Below, piece by piece: positions 6,527 through 13,916 of a stretch of DNA of 15,968 bases. Under the pieces are notes generated by a model. That model worked only from the letters and a program-made list of their open reading frames with translations, had not been told where the DNA came from and ran no database searches. Source of the DNA: CAZTII01 sp964613305 (GTDB lineage: Bacteria; Bacillota_I; Bacilli_A; Erysipelotrichales; Erysipelotrichaceae); assembly GCA_964613305.1 (NCBI GenBank), contig CAZTII010000043.1, forward strand, positions 1 through 15,968. The letters run 5' to 3'. The translations under genes and the position numbers were made by a program. Numbering within the stretch: position 1 is the stretch's first letter; each line of letters opens with the position of its first letter.

Positions 6527-8233
6527 ATGAAAGAGTATAAAAAAATTTATCAAGAATGGCTAAATGATGAGTATTTTGATGAAGAGTTTAGAGAAGAATT
6601 AAGAAATTTAAAAGAAGATGAAATTGAAGAACGTTTCTTTATGGATTTAGAGTTTGGTACAGCTGGATTACGTGGTATTTTAGGTGCTGGTAGAAATAGA
6701 ATGAATAAATATATTATTCGTCGTGCTACACAAGGTTATGCGAATTATTTATTGACGAAAAATAATGTTAATCCATCGTGTGTGATTGCGCATGATATTC
6801 GCCATGGTTCAGAGTTATTTAATAAAGAATGTGCTTCTGTGTTAGTGGCAAATGGTATTAAAACATATATTTTCAATGGGTTTAGGTCAACACCACAATT
6901 ATCGTATGCAGTTCGTCAATTAAAGACGACTGGTGGCGTTGTGATTACGGCAAGTCATAATCCGAAGGAGTATAATGGCTATAAAGTGTATAATGATAAT
7001 GGTGGTCAATTGTTGCCTGATGATGCGGATGCATTAACGGCACAAGTGGAGAGTATTACTGATTTTAAATCGATTAAATACATGGATTTTAAAGAAGCTC
7101 AAGAGAAGGGCATGATTGTTACGATTGATGAAGCGTTTGATGATGAGTATCTTGATGCGGTATTACAAGAAAGAAGACATCCTGAAATTTATAGTGAGGA
7201 TTTTAAATTTGTTTATACGCCAATGCATGGTGTTGGATCGCAAATCATGCCGAAATTATTTAATAAATTAGGTGTTAAGGATTGTTGTTATTTTGAAGAA
7301 CAAATGGTTGCTGATCCTAACTTTTCTAGTGTTCCAAAACCTAATCCGGAAGAATTGGGCGCTTTAGAAAAATCGATTAAGTATGCAAAAGAAGTTGATG
7401 CTGGTCTTGTTGTTGCGACAGATCCTGATAGTGATAGAATGTCGATTGCGGTTAGAGATAGAAGTGGTGAATTCCATCAATTGAATGGGAATGAAATTGG
7501 TTCTTTACTAACGTATTATGTGTATACACAAACAAGTAATCTTCCAGAAAAGACATCGATTGTTAAAACGATTGTTACGGGAGATTTACCATTTGCGATT
7601 GCGAAGAGTTTTGGTGGTGATTATGCTGAAACATTGACTGGATTTAAATTTATTGGGGAACAAGCGGATAAATTCTTAGCAGAAGGCAAACAATTTTTAT
7701 TAGGATTTGAAGAAGCGATTGGTTTTTTAGTTGGTACTCATGTTCGTGATAAAGATGGTGTTGTTGCGACGATGATTGCGGTTGAAATGGCTAAATATTA
7801 CCATAGTAAAGGATTAACGATATTAGATGTTTTAGAAGAAGTGTATGAAAAATATGGATATTATCAAGCAGAAACTATTTCTAAGGTGTATCCTGGAATA
7901 GAAGGAATGCAGATTATTAAACAATTAATGGATTCTTTTAGAGGTAGTTTTGATTCAACATGTCCAATTTCTATCGTAAAAATGAATGATTATAGTAAAT
8001 TGGTGTCAGTTGATATGGTTTCTAAGGAAGAAAGTGTTATCGATGGATATAAATCGAATGTTCTTAAATATTATTTTGATAACAATGATTGGGTTTGTGT
8101 TCGCCCAAGTGGTACTGAGCCTAAAATTAAATTTTATTATTGTGTATCGTCATCATCGCTTGAAAAATCTAAACAACGTTTAAAACAATTACAAGCAATT
8201 GTTGAAGAGTTTTGTGTTAAATCATTAGGGTAA
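6527..8233 (+). CDS. pgcA: Phosphoglucomutase/phosphomannomutase (PgcA type)
   Basis: This alpha-phosphohexomutase interconverts hexose 1- and 6-phosphates, most likely glucose 1-phosphate and glucose 6-phosphate, linking glycolysis to cell-envelope precursors. At 568 residues it has the size of Firmicute PgcA enzymes. All four catalytic elements are visible: the phosphoserine loop TASHNPKEYNGYK (Ser143), the Mg2+ loop DPDSDR (Asp299, Asp301, Asp303), the sugar-binding loop GFEEAIG (393-399) and the phosphate-binding loop RPSGTEPKIKFYY (526-538). The N-terminus carries the subfamily's FGTAGLRG (43-50). The ribosome binding site is AGGAGG, 5 bases before the ATG. It has its own promoter and a hairpin follows immediately. 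The preferred sugar (glucose, mannose or ribose phosphates) cannot be fixed from sequence alone. Confidence 0.93.
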   Translation: MKEYKKIYQEWLNDEYFDEEFREELRNLKEDEIEERFFMDLEFGTAGLRGILGAGRNRMNKYIIRRATQGYANYLLTKNNVNPSCVIAHDIRHGSELFNKECASVLVANGIKTYIFNGFRSTPQLSYAVRQLKTTGGVVITASHNPKEYNGYKVYNDNGGQLLPDDADALTAQVESITDFKSIKYMDFKEAQEKGMIVTIDEAFDDEYLDAVLQERRHPEIYSEDFKFVYTPMHGVGSQIMPKLFNKLGVKDCCYFEEQMVADPNFSSVPKPNPEELGALEKSIKYAKEVDAGLVVATDPDSDRMSIAVRDRSGEFHQLNGNEIGSLLTYYVYTQTSNLPEKTSIVKTIVTGDLPFAIAKSFGGDYAETLTGFKFIGEQADKFLAEGKQFLLGFEEAIGFLVGTHVRDKDGVVATMIAVEMAKYYHSKGLTILDVLEEVYEKYGYYQAETISKVYPGIEGMQIIKQLMDSFRGSFDSTCPISIVKMNDYSKLVSVDMVSKEESVIDGYKSNVLKYYFDNNDWVCVRPSGTEPKIKFYYCVSSSSLEKSKQRLKQLQAIVEEFCVKSLG

Positions 8234-8260
8234 TGGTGACTACATCGTAGTCACCATTTT
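8233..8260 (+). terminator. Hairpin after the phosphohexomutase gene, probable terminator
   Basis: TGGTGACTAC (8234-8243) pairs perfectly with GTAGTCACCA (8247-8256) around a 3-base loop and is followed by only four T residues, then CACCC. The short U-tract means termination may be partial. With no clear promoter in the following 35 bp, the M20 hydrolase gene may depend on read-through. Confidence 0.6.
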
Positions 8261-8295
8261 CACCCGTTTAAATTCTTAGTGAAGGGGATAATCGT

Positions 8296-9561
8296 ATGGA
8301 TAAACGGCTATTTAGTCAATTGATTGATCAATATTCTTGTGATATTACGCGTTTTGCAAGTGTTCTTTTTAATACTCCTGAACTAGGATATAAAGAGGTA
8401 AAGACGAAACAACTTGTTGTGGATGAACTTAAAAAACATGGAATTGATGTTACTAGTGAGTTTTTTATGACGGGATTTAGCGTTACTCTTGGTCAAGGTG
8501 AGGCGCATCTTGGATTACTAGCAGAATTGGACGCTATTGTAACAAAAGATCATCCAAATAGAAATCCGTTGGATAATGCAGCTCATTCTTGTGGTCATTT
8601 TAGTCAGGTGGCAATTATGGTGTATGTGCTTATTGCACTTAAGGAATCAACTTGTTTGACGAATGGAAGAGTGACTGTTTTCTTTTGTCCAGCTGAGGAA
8701 TATGTTGATTTAGAGTATCGTAATCGATTAATCCAAGAAGGGAAGATACATTTTGTTGGTGGAAAGATAAACATGCTTACACATGGTTTATTTGACTCAA
8801 TAGACTGTATGATTCATCTTCATGCAATGTCAAAAGGATATGCTTTTGGTTATAATTCTTCTTTAGCTGGTTTTACATATAAGAAGATTAAGTTTATCGG
8901 TAAATCATCTCATAGTGCTATTTCTCCTCATTTAGGAAAAAATGCTTTAAATATGTTTACTTTGTTTAATAGCGCTTTAGGTATGTTACGAGAAACGTTT
9001 GTTGACGACGATATGGTTCGAGTTCATGGTATGTTGACAAAGGGTGGCGATAGTATTAATGCGATACCTAGTGAGGTTATTTATGAGTGTTATATTCGTA
9101 GTCTTAATCACAAAGGGATGATGGAAATTAGTGATCAATTGACAAAAACGAGTAAATATTGTGCGATGTCGCTAAATGGTGATGTTGAAGTAAGTGATGA
9201 AAAAGGATATTTTCCATTAATTCCAAACAAACAATTAGGGAATGTTATTTATCAAAATATGTTGTATTTCGCACGTAATGAAGAAATTATAGCGGATGAA
9301 GTGAGTGTTGCTTCTGGTGATGTTGGTGATGTTTCATTATTCTATCCGACTATTCAATTTGGTTATAGTGGTTTTAGTGGAAATTTTCATGGTTTTGATT
9401 TTCAAATGGAAGATAGCAATCGAGCATTGATTGAACCATGTAAAATAGTATTGTATAGTGTGTTTGATTTGTTGAATGATGGAGTTAGTCTACAATCGAT
9501 TAAGTCAAACTTTAAGCAAAGAATGACAATGGATGAGTATTTAACGTATATTCATAAATAA
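8296..9561 (+). CDS. M20-family metallohydrolase (AbgB/aminoacylase-like)
   Basis: The 421-residue protein resembles M20D amidohydrolases such as hippurate hydrolase, AbgB and N-acetyl-amino-acid deacylases, which hydrolyse amide bonds in the cytoplasm using two divalent metals. Visible elements are TPELGYKE (27-34), the HxCGH metal motif as HSCGH (His97, Cys99, His101), the catalytic Glu pair in PAEEY (Glu134/Glu135), HLHAMS (His174, His176), the dimerisation insert starting at about 185 with SSHSA (His206), and the late metal ligand in FHGFDF (His365). The usual DxDALP is replaced by ELDAIV, and HxCGHD by HSCGHF, so it is divergent. The ribosome binding site is AAGGGGAT. It has no signal peptide. 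The substrate is unknown. Confidence 0.8.
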   Translation: MDKRLFSQLIDQYSCDITRFASVLFNTPELGYKEVKTKQLVVDELKKHGIDVTSEFFMTGFSVTLGQGEAHLGLLAELDAIVTKDHPNRNPLDNAAHSCGHFSQVAIMVYVLIALKESTCLTNGRVTVFFCPAEEYVDLEYRNRLIQEGKIHFVGGKINMLTHGLFDSIDCMIHLHAMSKGYAFGYNSSLAGFTYKKIKFIGKSSHSAISPHLGKNALNMFTLFNSALGMLRETFVDDDMVRVHGMLTKGGDSINAIPSEVIYECYIRSLNHKGMMEISDQLTKTSKYCAMSLNGDVEVSDEKGYFPLIPNKQLGNVIYQNMLYFARNEEIIADEVSVASGDVGDVSLFYPTIQFGYSGFSGNFHGFDFQMEDSNRALIEPCKIVLYSVFDLLNDGVSLQSIKSNFKQRMTMDEYLTYIHK

Positions 9562-9590
9562 AAAGCGAGGAATTTTTCCTCGCTTTCATT
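9562..9590. terminator. Bidirectional terminator between the M20 hydrolase and deoD
   Basis: AAAGCGAGGAA (9562-9572) and TTCCTCGCTTT (9576-9586) form an 11-bp stem. The U-tract is longer for minus-strand transcripts (TTTTTATTTAT) than for plus-strand ones, so it serves deoD best. It reaches to the deoD stop codon at 9589. Confidence 0.88.
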
Positions 9591-10302
9591 ATCTAATCGC
9601 AGCTAATAGCGCAATCTCCATCATGTTGGTAAATGCGTGTTGTCTTTCTTCAGGTGTAGTTACTTCATGAGTAATAAGACTATCGGAAATGGTAATCAAA
9701 CAAGCCGCATTTTTTCCTAATACTTTTGCGTTGTGGAATAAAGCAAAACTTTCCATTTCAACACAATTACATCCTTTTTCATCTGCTAGTTTTTTGATGT
9801 AATCAAAGCCACCTTCGCGATAGAAAACATCGGATGAATGAATAATAGATGGATGTAATGGAATGTTTAGTTCTTTAGCCGCATCCATTAATTTTTGATT
9901 AAGACTTTCACTTGGATAAGTAATATCGTCTTCATATCCATTTTGTGTTTTGGCGTAGCTTGATTCACTGTAAGAACCAGTTGCTAAAACAACGTCATAC
10001 AAATTTAATTCTTTTGTATATGCTCCAGCTGAGCCAACGCGAATAATGTTTTCTACATCATATTGTGAAAATAATTCATAGGAATAAATGCCAATACTAG
10101 GCATACCCATTCCTGAACCCATTACTGAAACTTTATGTCCTTTGTATGTTCCGGTATAACCAAACATATTTCTTACGGCATTAAATTGTACGACATCTTC
10201 TAAATACGTTTCGGCAATGTATTTTGCACGTAGTGGATCTCCTGGCATTAAAACAGTTTTGGCAATATCATTTTTTGAAGCGGTATTATGTGGTGTTGGC
10301 AT
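9589..10302 (-). CDS. deoD: Purine nucleoside phosphorylase DeoD type
   Basis: This cytoplasmic enzyme cleaves purine (deoxy)ribonucleosides with phosphate to the free base and (deoxy)ribose 1-phosphate in purine salvage. The 237-residue length and motifs match the hexameric bacterial class: MPTPHN at the N-terminus, VLMPGDPLRAKYIAE (phosphate-binding Gly20/Arg24 region), GSGMGMPS, RVGSAGAY, CVEMESFALF (ribose-binding Met-Glu) and the catalytic loop SDSLITHE with its Asp. An AGGAGGAAA ribosome binding site lies just before the ATG. It is monocistronic here: terminators bracket it and its own weak promoter lies upstream. Ribose 1-phosphate released by it could feed phosphohexomutase-type enzymes, but that link to the neighbour is only suggestive. 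Confidence 0.96.
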   Translation of the reverse strand: MPTPHNTASKNDIAKTVLMPGDPLRAKYIAETYLEDVVQFNAVRNMFGYTGTYKGHKVSVMGSGMGMPSIGIYSYELFSQYDVENIIRVGSAGAYTKELNLYDVVLATGSYSESSYAKTQNGYEDDITYPSESLNQKLMDAAKELNIPLHPSIIHSSDVFYREGGFDYIKKLADEKGCNCVEMESFALFHNAKVLGKNAACLITISDSLITHEVTTPEERQHAFTNMMEIALLAAIR

Positions 10303-10328
10303 AAAATTTCCTCCTAAGTTATAGTTTT

Positions 10329-10357
10329 ATTTTACCATATTTATACTAAATAGAAAA
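10329..10357 (-). promoter_or_regulatory. Candidate deoD promoter (extended -10)
   Basis: On the minus strand TGG-TAAAAT (10337-10329) forms an extended -10 element about 25 bp before the deoD start. The hexamer 17 bp upstream, TTTTCT, is a poor -35 and coincides with the U-tract of the preceding terminator. Confidence 0.4.
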
Positions 10358-10376
10358 GCCAGCACTTGCTGGCTTT
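10355..10376 (-). terminator. Terminator of the PTS-corrinoid operon
   Basis: AAAGCCAGCA (10355-10364) pairs perfectly with TGCTGGCTTT (10367-10376); read on the minus strand it is followed by TTTTCTATTT. The stem overlaps the stop codon of the corrinoid protein (10375-10377), so the operon ends without a 3' untranslated spacer. Confidence 0.88.
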
Positions 10377-11007
10377 AAATATTTGCTAAGGCAACTTCGG
10401 CAGCAGTTGCTGCATCTTCAGTGTAAATATCAGCACCGATTTCTTCACAGAAAGATTGTGTAACTGGTGCTCCACCGATCATAATTTTTGCTCTATCTTT
10501 TAATTCTGGGTCGTTTCTAGTTAATTCAACGATATTTTTCATTTCTCCCATTGTTGTTGTTAATAAAGCAGAACATGCAATAACATTTACGTTATGTTCT
10601 TTTGCAGCTTCGATGAATTTTTCGGCTGGAACATCAACTCCTAAGTCGATAACTTCTAGTCCTTTTCCTTCCATCATAATTTTAACAAGGTTTTTTCCAA
10701 TATCGTGTAAATCGCCTTTCACTGTTCCAAGGATTAATTTTCCTTTTGACGTGTTTTCGCTATCTTTTAGATAAGGTTTTAAAATTTCTAAACCACCATT
10801 CATTGCTCGTGCAGCAATTAATACTTCAGGAACGAATACTTGGTTGTTTTTAAATTTTTCTCCGACTATACCCATCGCAAACAGTAAAGCATTTTCTAGG
10901 ATGTCTTGTGGTTTTGCCCCTGCATCTAATGCTTGTTGCACTTGTGCCTTAACATCTTTTACTTTTCCTCGCTGCATGCTTGTAGCGATATCATTAAATA
11001 ATTCCAT
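10375..11007 (-). CDS. Corrinoid-binding methyl-carrier protein (MtaC/MtbC-like)
   Basis: This soluble protein carries a cobamide and shuttles a methyl group between a substrate-specific methyltransferase and an acceptor methyltransferase. At 210 residues it has the standard two-domain layout. A helical cap domain (about 1-88) comes first, then a Rossmann-like B12 domain (about 90-210). The B12 domain has the base-off/His-on signature GDLHDIGKN (Asp99, His101, Gly104), the SALLTTTM strand-loop (Ser146, Leu148) and IGGAPV (178-182). It overlaps the upstream methyltransferase gene by one base in a TAATG junction and has its own AGAAAGGA site, so the pair is translationally coupled and probably functions as partners. 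It is the last gene of the operon. The reductive activase such proteins need is not in this window. Confidence 0.93.
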   Translation of the reverse strand: MELFNDIATSMQRGKVKDVKAQVQQALDAGAKPQDILENALLFAMGIVGEKFKNNQVFVPEVLIAARAMNGGLEILKPYLKDSENTSKGKLILGTVKGDLHDIGKNLVKIMMEGKGLEVIDLGVDVPAEKFIEAAKEHNVNVIACSALLTTTMGEMKNIVELTRNDPELKDRAKIMIGGAPVTQSFCEEIGADIYTEDAATAAEVALANI

Positions 11008-12041
11008 TATTCATCCTTTCTAAATGTTCCATACTTTTTAAACATTGCTAAAGCATGGAGCATTGATTCTTTAGTTGTTCCAATGGCTTTTAAATATCCG
11101 TATTCAACGCCAATTAAACCACCCATTGGTGTTGCCCATTTTTCACAAAGTTCTTTTGCTTCTTGTTCTATAAGATCAAAATCGCCGGTTGGTAGTGTTG
11201 ATTGAATATCAATTGCTGCTTCAAAACAAATTTTTCCTTGAGCAACTTTTGATACTTCATCAATACCAACTAATCGTGGTTGATGGATATTAAGAATATC
11301 AATACCTAATTCAATGAAATCTTCAAGGATGGCATTAATTTTCCCGTCGGTATGGAAACGAATATCCATTCCGCATTCATGACATTTATCAAAGATACGT
11401 TTGTATTGCGGTTTAAAGATTTCTCTAAATATATCCGGTGAAATCATTAGGTTATTTTGTGTACCCCAATCATCGGTTGTATCGTAACAGTGAATTCTTC
11501 CTTTACCTAAACGATATGCTTCTTCAATAATACCTATTTGGTAATCAGCTAGTTTAATAGCCATTTCTTCAATGTATTCTGGTTCACACATACAATCCAT
11601 TAGCGTATCTTCAAATCCACGTAAGAAGTGCATTCTTTCAAAAATACATTGAGGTGAATTGAGCTGAACATACAATCCTTTTTCTTCAGCAATAGCTAGT
11701 GCTTCTTCTAATCCATCAAAACGACCTTCAGCCTTTGGATCTGGCCACTGGTAGGTAGCCATTTTGTCCCAATCATCAATTGGAATATTAACGACTTGTC
11801 CCATATCGGAACCAGTATCGTCGTCACTATGCCATAAGCATCCCCATTCATCTGTTTCACCATCAAGTGCACGTACTTTTTTTGTTACACTATACGTTTT
11901 GCTTGGATCACGTTTTGATGCTGGAGGAAGTACGAATATTCTAAAAACGTCTCCTTCCTTAGCGATACGGTCAAATCTTAATCCAATGCGGTCTGGCCCA
12001 GTGAAATTTACATTGGCTTTTATACGTTCATATCCATTCAT
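11007..12041 (-). CDS. Uroporphyrinogen decarboxylase-family methyltransferase
   Basis: The 344-residue product belongs to the UroD/MtaA/CmuA TIM-barrel family. Coupling to a corrinoid protein argues for a methyltransferase role rather than haem synthesis. Recognisable family segments are the barrel strand with DDWGTQNNLMISPDIFREI (about 181-208), CGMDIRFHTDGKI (223-235), the LGIDILNIHQP strand (245-255), FEAAIDIQ (273-280) and the GGLIG loop near 307. The zinc site of MtaA-type enzymes is H-x-C with a distal Cys; here the first part reads His230-x-Asp232 and the C-terminal loop shows GVEYGY without Cys, so metal binding or methyl acceptor may differ. It starts 20 bp after the EIIB gene with an AAAGGTGA site. 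Whether it acts on the imported substrate (methyltransferase I) or on an acceptor (II) cannot be told from sequence; context favours the substrate role. Confidence 0.88.
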   Translation of the reverse strand: MNGYERIKANVNFTGPDRIGLRFDRIAKEGDVFRIFVLPPASKRDPSKTYSVTKKVRALDGETDEWGCLWHSDDDTGSDMGQVVNIPIDDWDKMATYQWPDPKAEGRFDGLEEALAIAEEKGLYVQLNSPQCIFERMHFLRGFEDTLMDCMCEPEYIEEMAIKLADYQIGIIEEAYRLGKGRIHCYDTTDDWGTQNNLMISPDIFREIFKPQYKRIFDKCHECGMDIRFHTDGKINAILEDFIELGIDILNIHQPRLVGIDEVSKVAQGKICFEAAIDIQSTLPTGDFDLIEQEAKELCEKWATPMGGLIGVEYGYLKAIGTTKESMLHALAMFKKYGTFRKDE

Positions 12042-12061
12042 AGTAAATCACCTTTCTTTAG

Positions 12062-12361
12062 TTATTTAATTTCGTTTGGAAAATGTTCTTTAATAGCGCT
12101 AATTAGTGTTTCCTCAACTCCTGCAACATCAATTAAGTTTTTAGTTACTGCATAAACAGCGTTGCTTGGTGGCAACATTGATTGCCATTCTGGACTTGTT
12201 AATACAAGGTCAGTTGATGGTAAATACGATAAAGCTTCACCAAATGCGCATGATTCTACATCGGCGTCAATGTTGTGTTTTGCACAAATATTTTTTACTG
12301 AAATTTTTAGAATAGTGCTTGTTCCCATACCGTTACCACATACACATAGTATATTAATCAT
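12062..12361 (-). CDS. PTS EIIB component, ascorbate (UlaB/SgaB) type
   Basis: This small cytosolic phosphocarrier of 99 residues passes phosphate from EIIA to the sugar on EIIC. The phospho-cysteine lies in the P-loop-like CVCGNGMGTS at the N-terminus, as in the lactose/ascorbate EIIB superfamily. The C-terminal part has the family's SPEWQSML/VTKNLID pattern. I chose ATG 12361 over ATG 12376: GGAGG lies 8 bases before the former and actually overlaps the latter, and families start MINILCVCGNG. It lies between EIIC and the methyltransferase gene. Its leader contains a long perfect hairpin, which may set its expression separately from EIIC. Confidence 0.9.
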   Translation of the reverse strand: MINILCVCGNGMGTSTILKISVKNICAKHNIDADVESCAFGEALSYLPSTDLVLTSPEWQSMLPPSNAVYAVTKNLIDVAGVEETLISAIKEHFPNEIK

Positions 12362-12381
12362 ATTATTTTCCTCCATTGTGA

Positions 12382-12408
12382 ATTGGCATCTACTTTGTAG
12401 ATGCCAAT
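12382..12408 (-). promoter_or_regulatory. Intercistronic hairpin between EIIC and EIIB genes
   Basis: ATTGGCATCTAC and GTAGATGCCAAT form a perfect 12-bp stem around a 3-base loop in the 62-base gap between the EIIC stop codon and the EIIB start. On the transcribed strand no U-tract follows: the next bases are TCACAATGGAGG, which includes the EIIB ribosome binding site. It is therefore more likely an mRNA stabiliser, processing site or translation modulator than a strong terminator. Confidence 0.7.
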
Positions 12409-12423
12409 AAAGTTTTTATTGTT

Positions 12424-13776
12424 TTAAGCTGCTGGCGTGATGCCTAACATACCACCGATTGCTTTAATTACAGCGATAACTACTACCCAAACTGTAGCGT
12501 AGTCAGCACTTCCTTGCCACCATTGAATGTTTAACATTTGAATTGCCATCATTGAACCGAAAATTTGAACGATACCATTTGTTGTACAAATGATAGCTGC
12601 TGCTTTCCAACCACCAAATTTATTGGCAAAAATAGCGATTGTAGCGTTGTCAAAGAATAATGGAATGAATCCTGGAACTAAGAAGATTGGTGATTTAGTA
12701 ATTAATAAACCGATAAGACCGATTAATTGTCCAAGAGTACCGAATAATAATCCTAAGACAACTGATTTAGGTGCAAATGCGAAGATAGCCGCACAGTCAA
12801 CACCAGCAACTGCTCCTGGTAATAATTTTTCGGAAATACCTTTGAATGACATCATGATTTCACCAACGAACATACGAACACCGCTTAATAATACAACGAT
12901 ATTAGCTGTAAGCGTTACTGATAACCAGAATAAGAAGATAAAGCTATTTTTTAGACCACCTTGATTTAATCCTTCAGGACCACGAAGTGCTGTAATTCCA
13001 TCTTTACCAATTACTAAGAAGATAGCTGACATTGAAACAAACATTACTAACATTGTTGCGATAACGTTGTCTTGGAATACATTGAGTGATTCTGGTAATT
13101 TTTTCTTTTCGATATCGTCTTTTGGATCGCCTAATTTAGGAGCGATTTTGTATGCTAAATAGTTTACAAACATTTGTTGGTGAGCAACTGTAAAGTCAGC
13201 ACCAGTGATTAAATGTGTTGGTTTAATAAGCATTGTTGAGAAGATACCCCAATATAAGGATGTTAATACGGCAGCGATTAATACTGTTGGAATCATTCCT
13301 AAGTTGAAGAATTTCCAAACGATAAAAGTAGAAATACCAGCTTGAACGATCATTGCGTTTCCAGTTAAGTAAACAGCTCTGATTTTTGTATATTTACGTA
13401 ATGCAACGTAAATTAGGTTAAGTAAGAATCCAGCAAGCAATGTATAAATTCCCCAAGTAGCTCCTGAACCTTCCCCTAATACTTTGTCCATTACAGCATA
13501 TCCAGCAGTCATTGTTGGATATGTGTTTAAACCTGCTCCTTTGATGCCTGTAGCTGCGGTTAAAGCTGCGATTACTTTGTTAAAGTTTCCGATAAGGGCG
13601 CCTGATCCCATACCCATAACAATAACACCGATTGAAGCTTTAAATGCACCGATAATAGCTTTTGAAAATTTTTGATTCATCGCCAAATATCCAATTAGAA
13701 CGACAGTTCCAATTAGAACAAATGGTTGTCCGAGGATTTGTTTTAACAACAAATCTAGAATGGCTGATAAATTCAT
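12424..13776 (-). CDS. PTS EIIC permease, ascorbate (UlaA/SgaT) family
   Basis: This 450-residue polytopic membrane protein forms the sugar channel of an ascorbate-type PTS. Family hallmarks are ILGQPFVLIGTVVLIGYL at the N-terminus, GSGALIGNF, NTYPTMTAGYAVMD, the TGADFTVAHQQMFVNYLAYKIAP segment (divided by a cytosolic loop rich in Asp/Lys), LLSGVRMFVGEIMMSFKGISEKLLPGAVAGVDCAAIFAFAP, and FFDNATIAIFANKFGGWKAA. I placed the start at 13776, where AAGGGAGGG precedes the ATG; the longer frame to 13851 would cross the promoter and cre box. Ascorbate-class EIIC proteins transport varied substrates, and the neighbouring methyltransferase, corrinoid and creatininase genes make L-ascorbate itself doubtful. 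The EIIB follows and a candidate EIIA lies upstream. Confidence 0.92.
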   Translation of the reverse strand: MNLSAILDLLLKQILGQPFVLIGTVVLIGYLAMNQKFSKAIIGAFKASIGVIVMGMGSGALIGNFNKVIAALTAATGIKGAGLNTYPTMTAGYAVMDKVLGEGSGATWGIYTLLAGFLLNLIYVALRKYTKIRAVYLTGNAMIVQAGISTFIVWKFFNLGMIPTVLIAAVLTSLYWGIFSTMLIKPTHLITGADFTVAHQQMFVNYLAYKIAPKLGDPKDDIEKKKLPESLNVFQDNVIATMLVMFVSMSAIFLVIGKDGITALRGPEGLNQGGLKNSFIFLFWLSVTLTANIVVLLSGVRMFVGEIMMSFKGISEKLLPGAVAGVDCAAIFAFAPKSVVLGLLFGTLGQLIGLIGLLITKSPIFLVPGFIPLFFDNATIAIFANKFGGWKAAAIICTTNGIVQIFGSMMAIQMLNIQWWQGSADYATVWVVVIAVIKAIGGMLGITPAA

Positions 13777-13800
13777 AATAAACCCTCCCTTATGTTTTTG

Positions 13801-13814
13801 CGTAAACGCTTTCA
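13801..13814 (-). promoter_or_regulatory. cre box (CcpA operator) of the PTS-corrinoid operon
   Basis: On the minus strand TGAAAGCGTTTACG matches the cre consensus TGWNANCGNTNWCA at 13 of 14 positions, differing only in the last base. It begins 8 bp past the -10 box, on or just after the transcription start, which predicts glucose repression through CcpA. Confidence 0.85.
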
Positions 13815-13822
13815 TTACTATC

Positions 13823-13851
13823 ATTATGGAGTGAATTGATGTAAAGGTCAA
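13823..13851 (-). promoter_or_regulatory. Internal promoter before the EIIC gene (-35 TTGACC, -10 CATAAT)
   Basis: TTGACC (13851-13846) and CATAAT (13828-13823) on the minus strand are exactly 17 bp apart, each one base from consensus. It drives EIIC-EIIB-methyltransferase-corrinoid independently of the EIIA and fusion genes upstream. Confidence 0.8.
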
Positions 13852-13856
13852 TCCAT

Positions 13857-13887
13857 TTAAATGAATGAATTAGAAATTAAATGAATG
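13857..13887. repeat. 11-bp direct repeat upstream of the EIIC promoter
   Basis: TTAAATGAATG occurs at 13857-13867 and again at 13877-13887, perfectly conserved and 20 bp apart (two helical turns). It lies directly upstream of the -35 box, at about -40 to -75, the position expected for an activator. No regulator gene for it is in the window. Confidence 0.5.
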
Positions 13888-13916
13888 TTTATAATTTTAT
13901 ATGTTTAGTTTAGTTA

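Noticed and set aside
11007..12041. Genuine uroporphyrinogen decarboxylase (HemE) for haem synthesis
   Set aside because: It is translationally coupled to a corrinoid carrier and lies in a PTS operon with no haem genes, so the methyltransferase branch fits better.
12382..12408. Strong Rho-independent terminator ending the EIIC transcript
   Set aside because: The stem is strong but no U-tract follows on the transcribed strand, and EIIB begins immediately after it.
12424..13776. L-ascorbate as the transported substrate
   Set aside because: The usual ascorbate catabolic partners (UlaG lactonase, UlaD decarboxylase, UlaE/F epimerases) are absent, and the neighbours are methyltransferase and creatininase-type genes.
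13777..13851. N-terminal extension of the EIIC permease
   Set aside because: The extension crosses the promoter and cre box; GGGAGGG immediately precedes the ATG at 13776.
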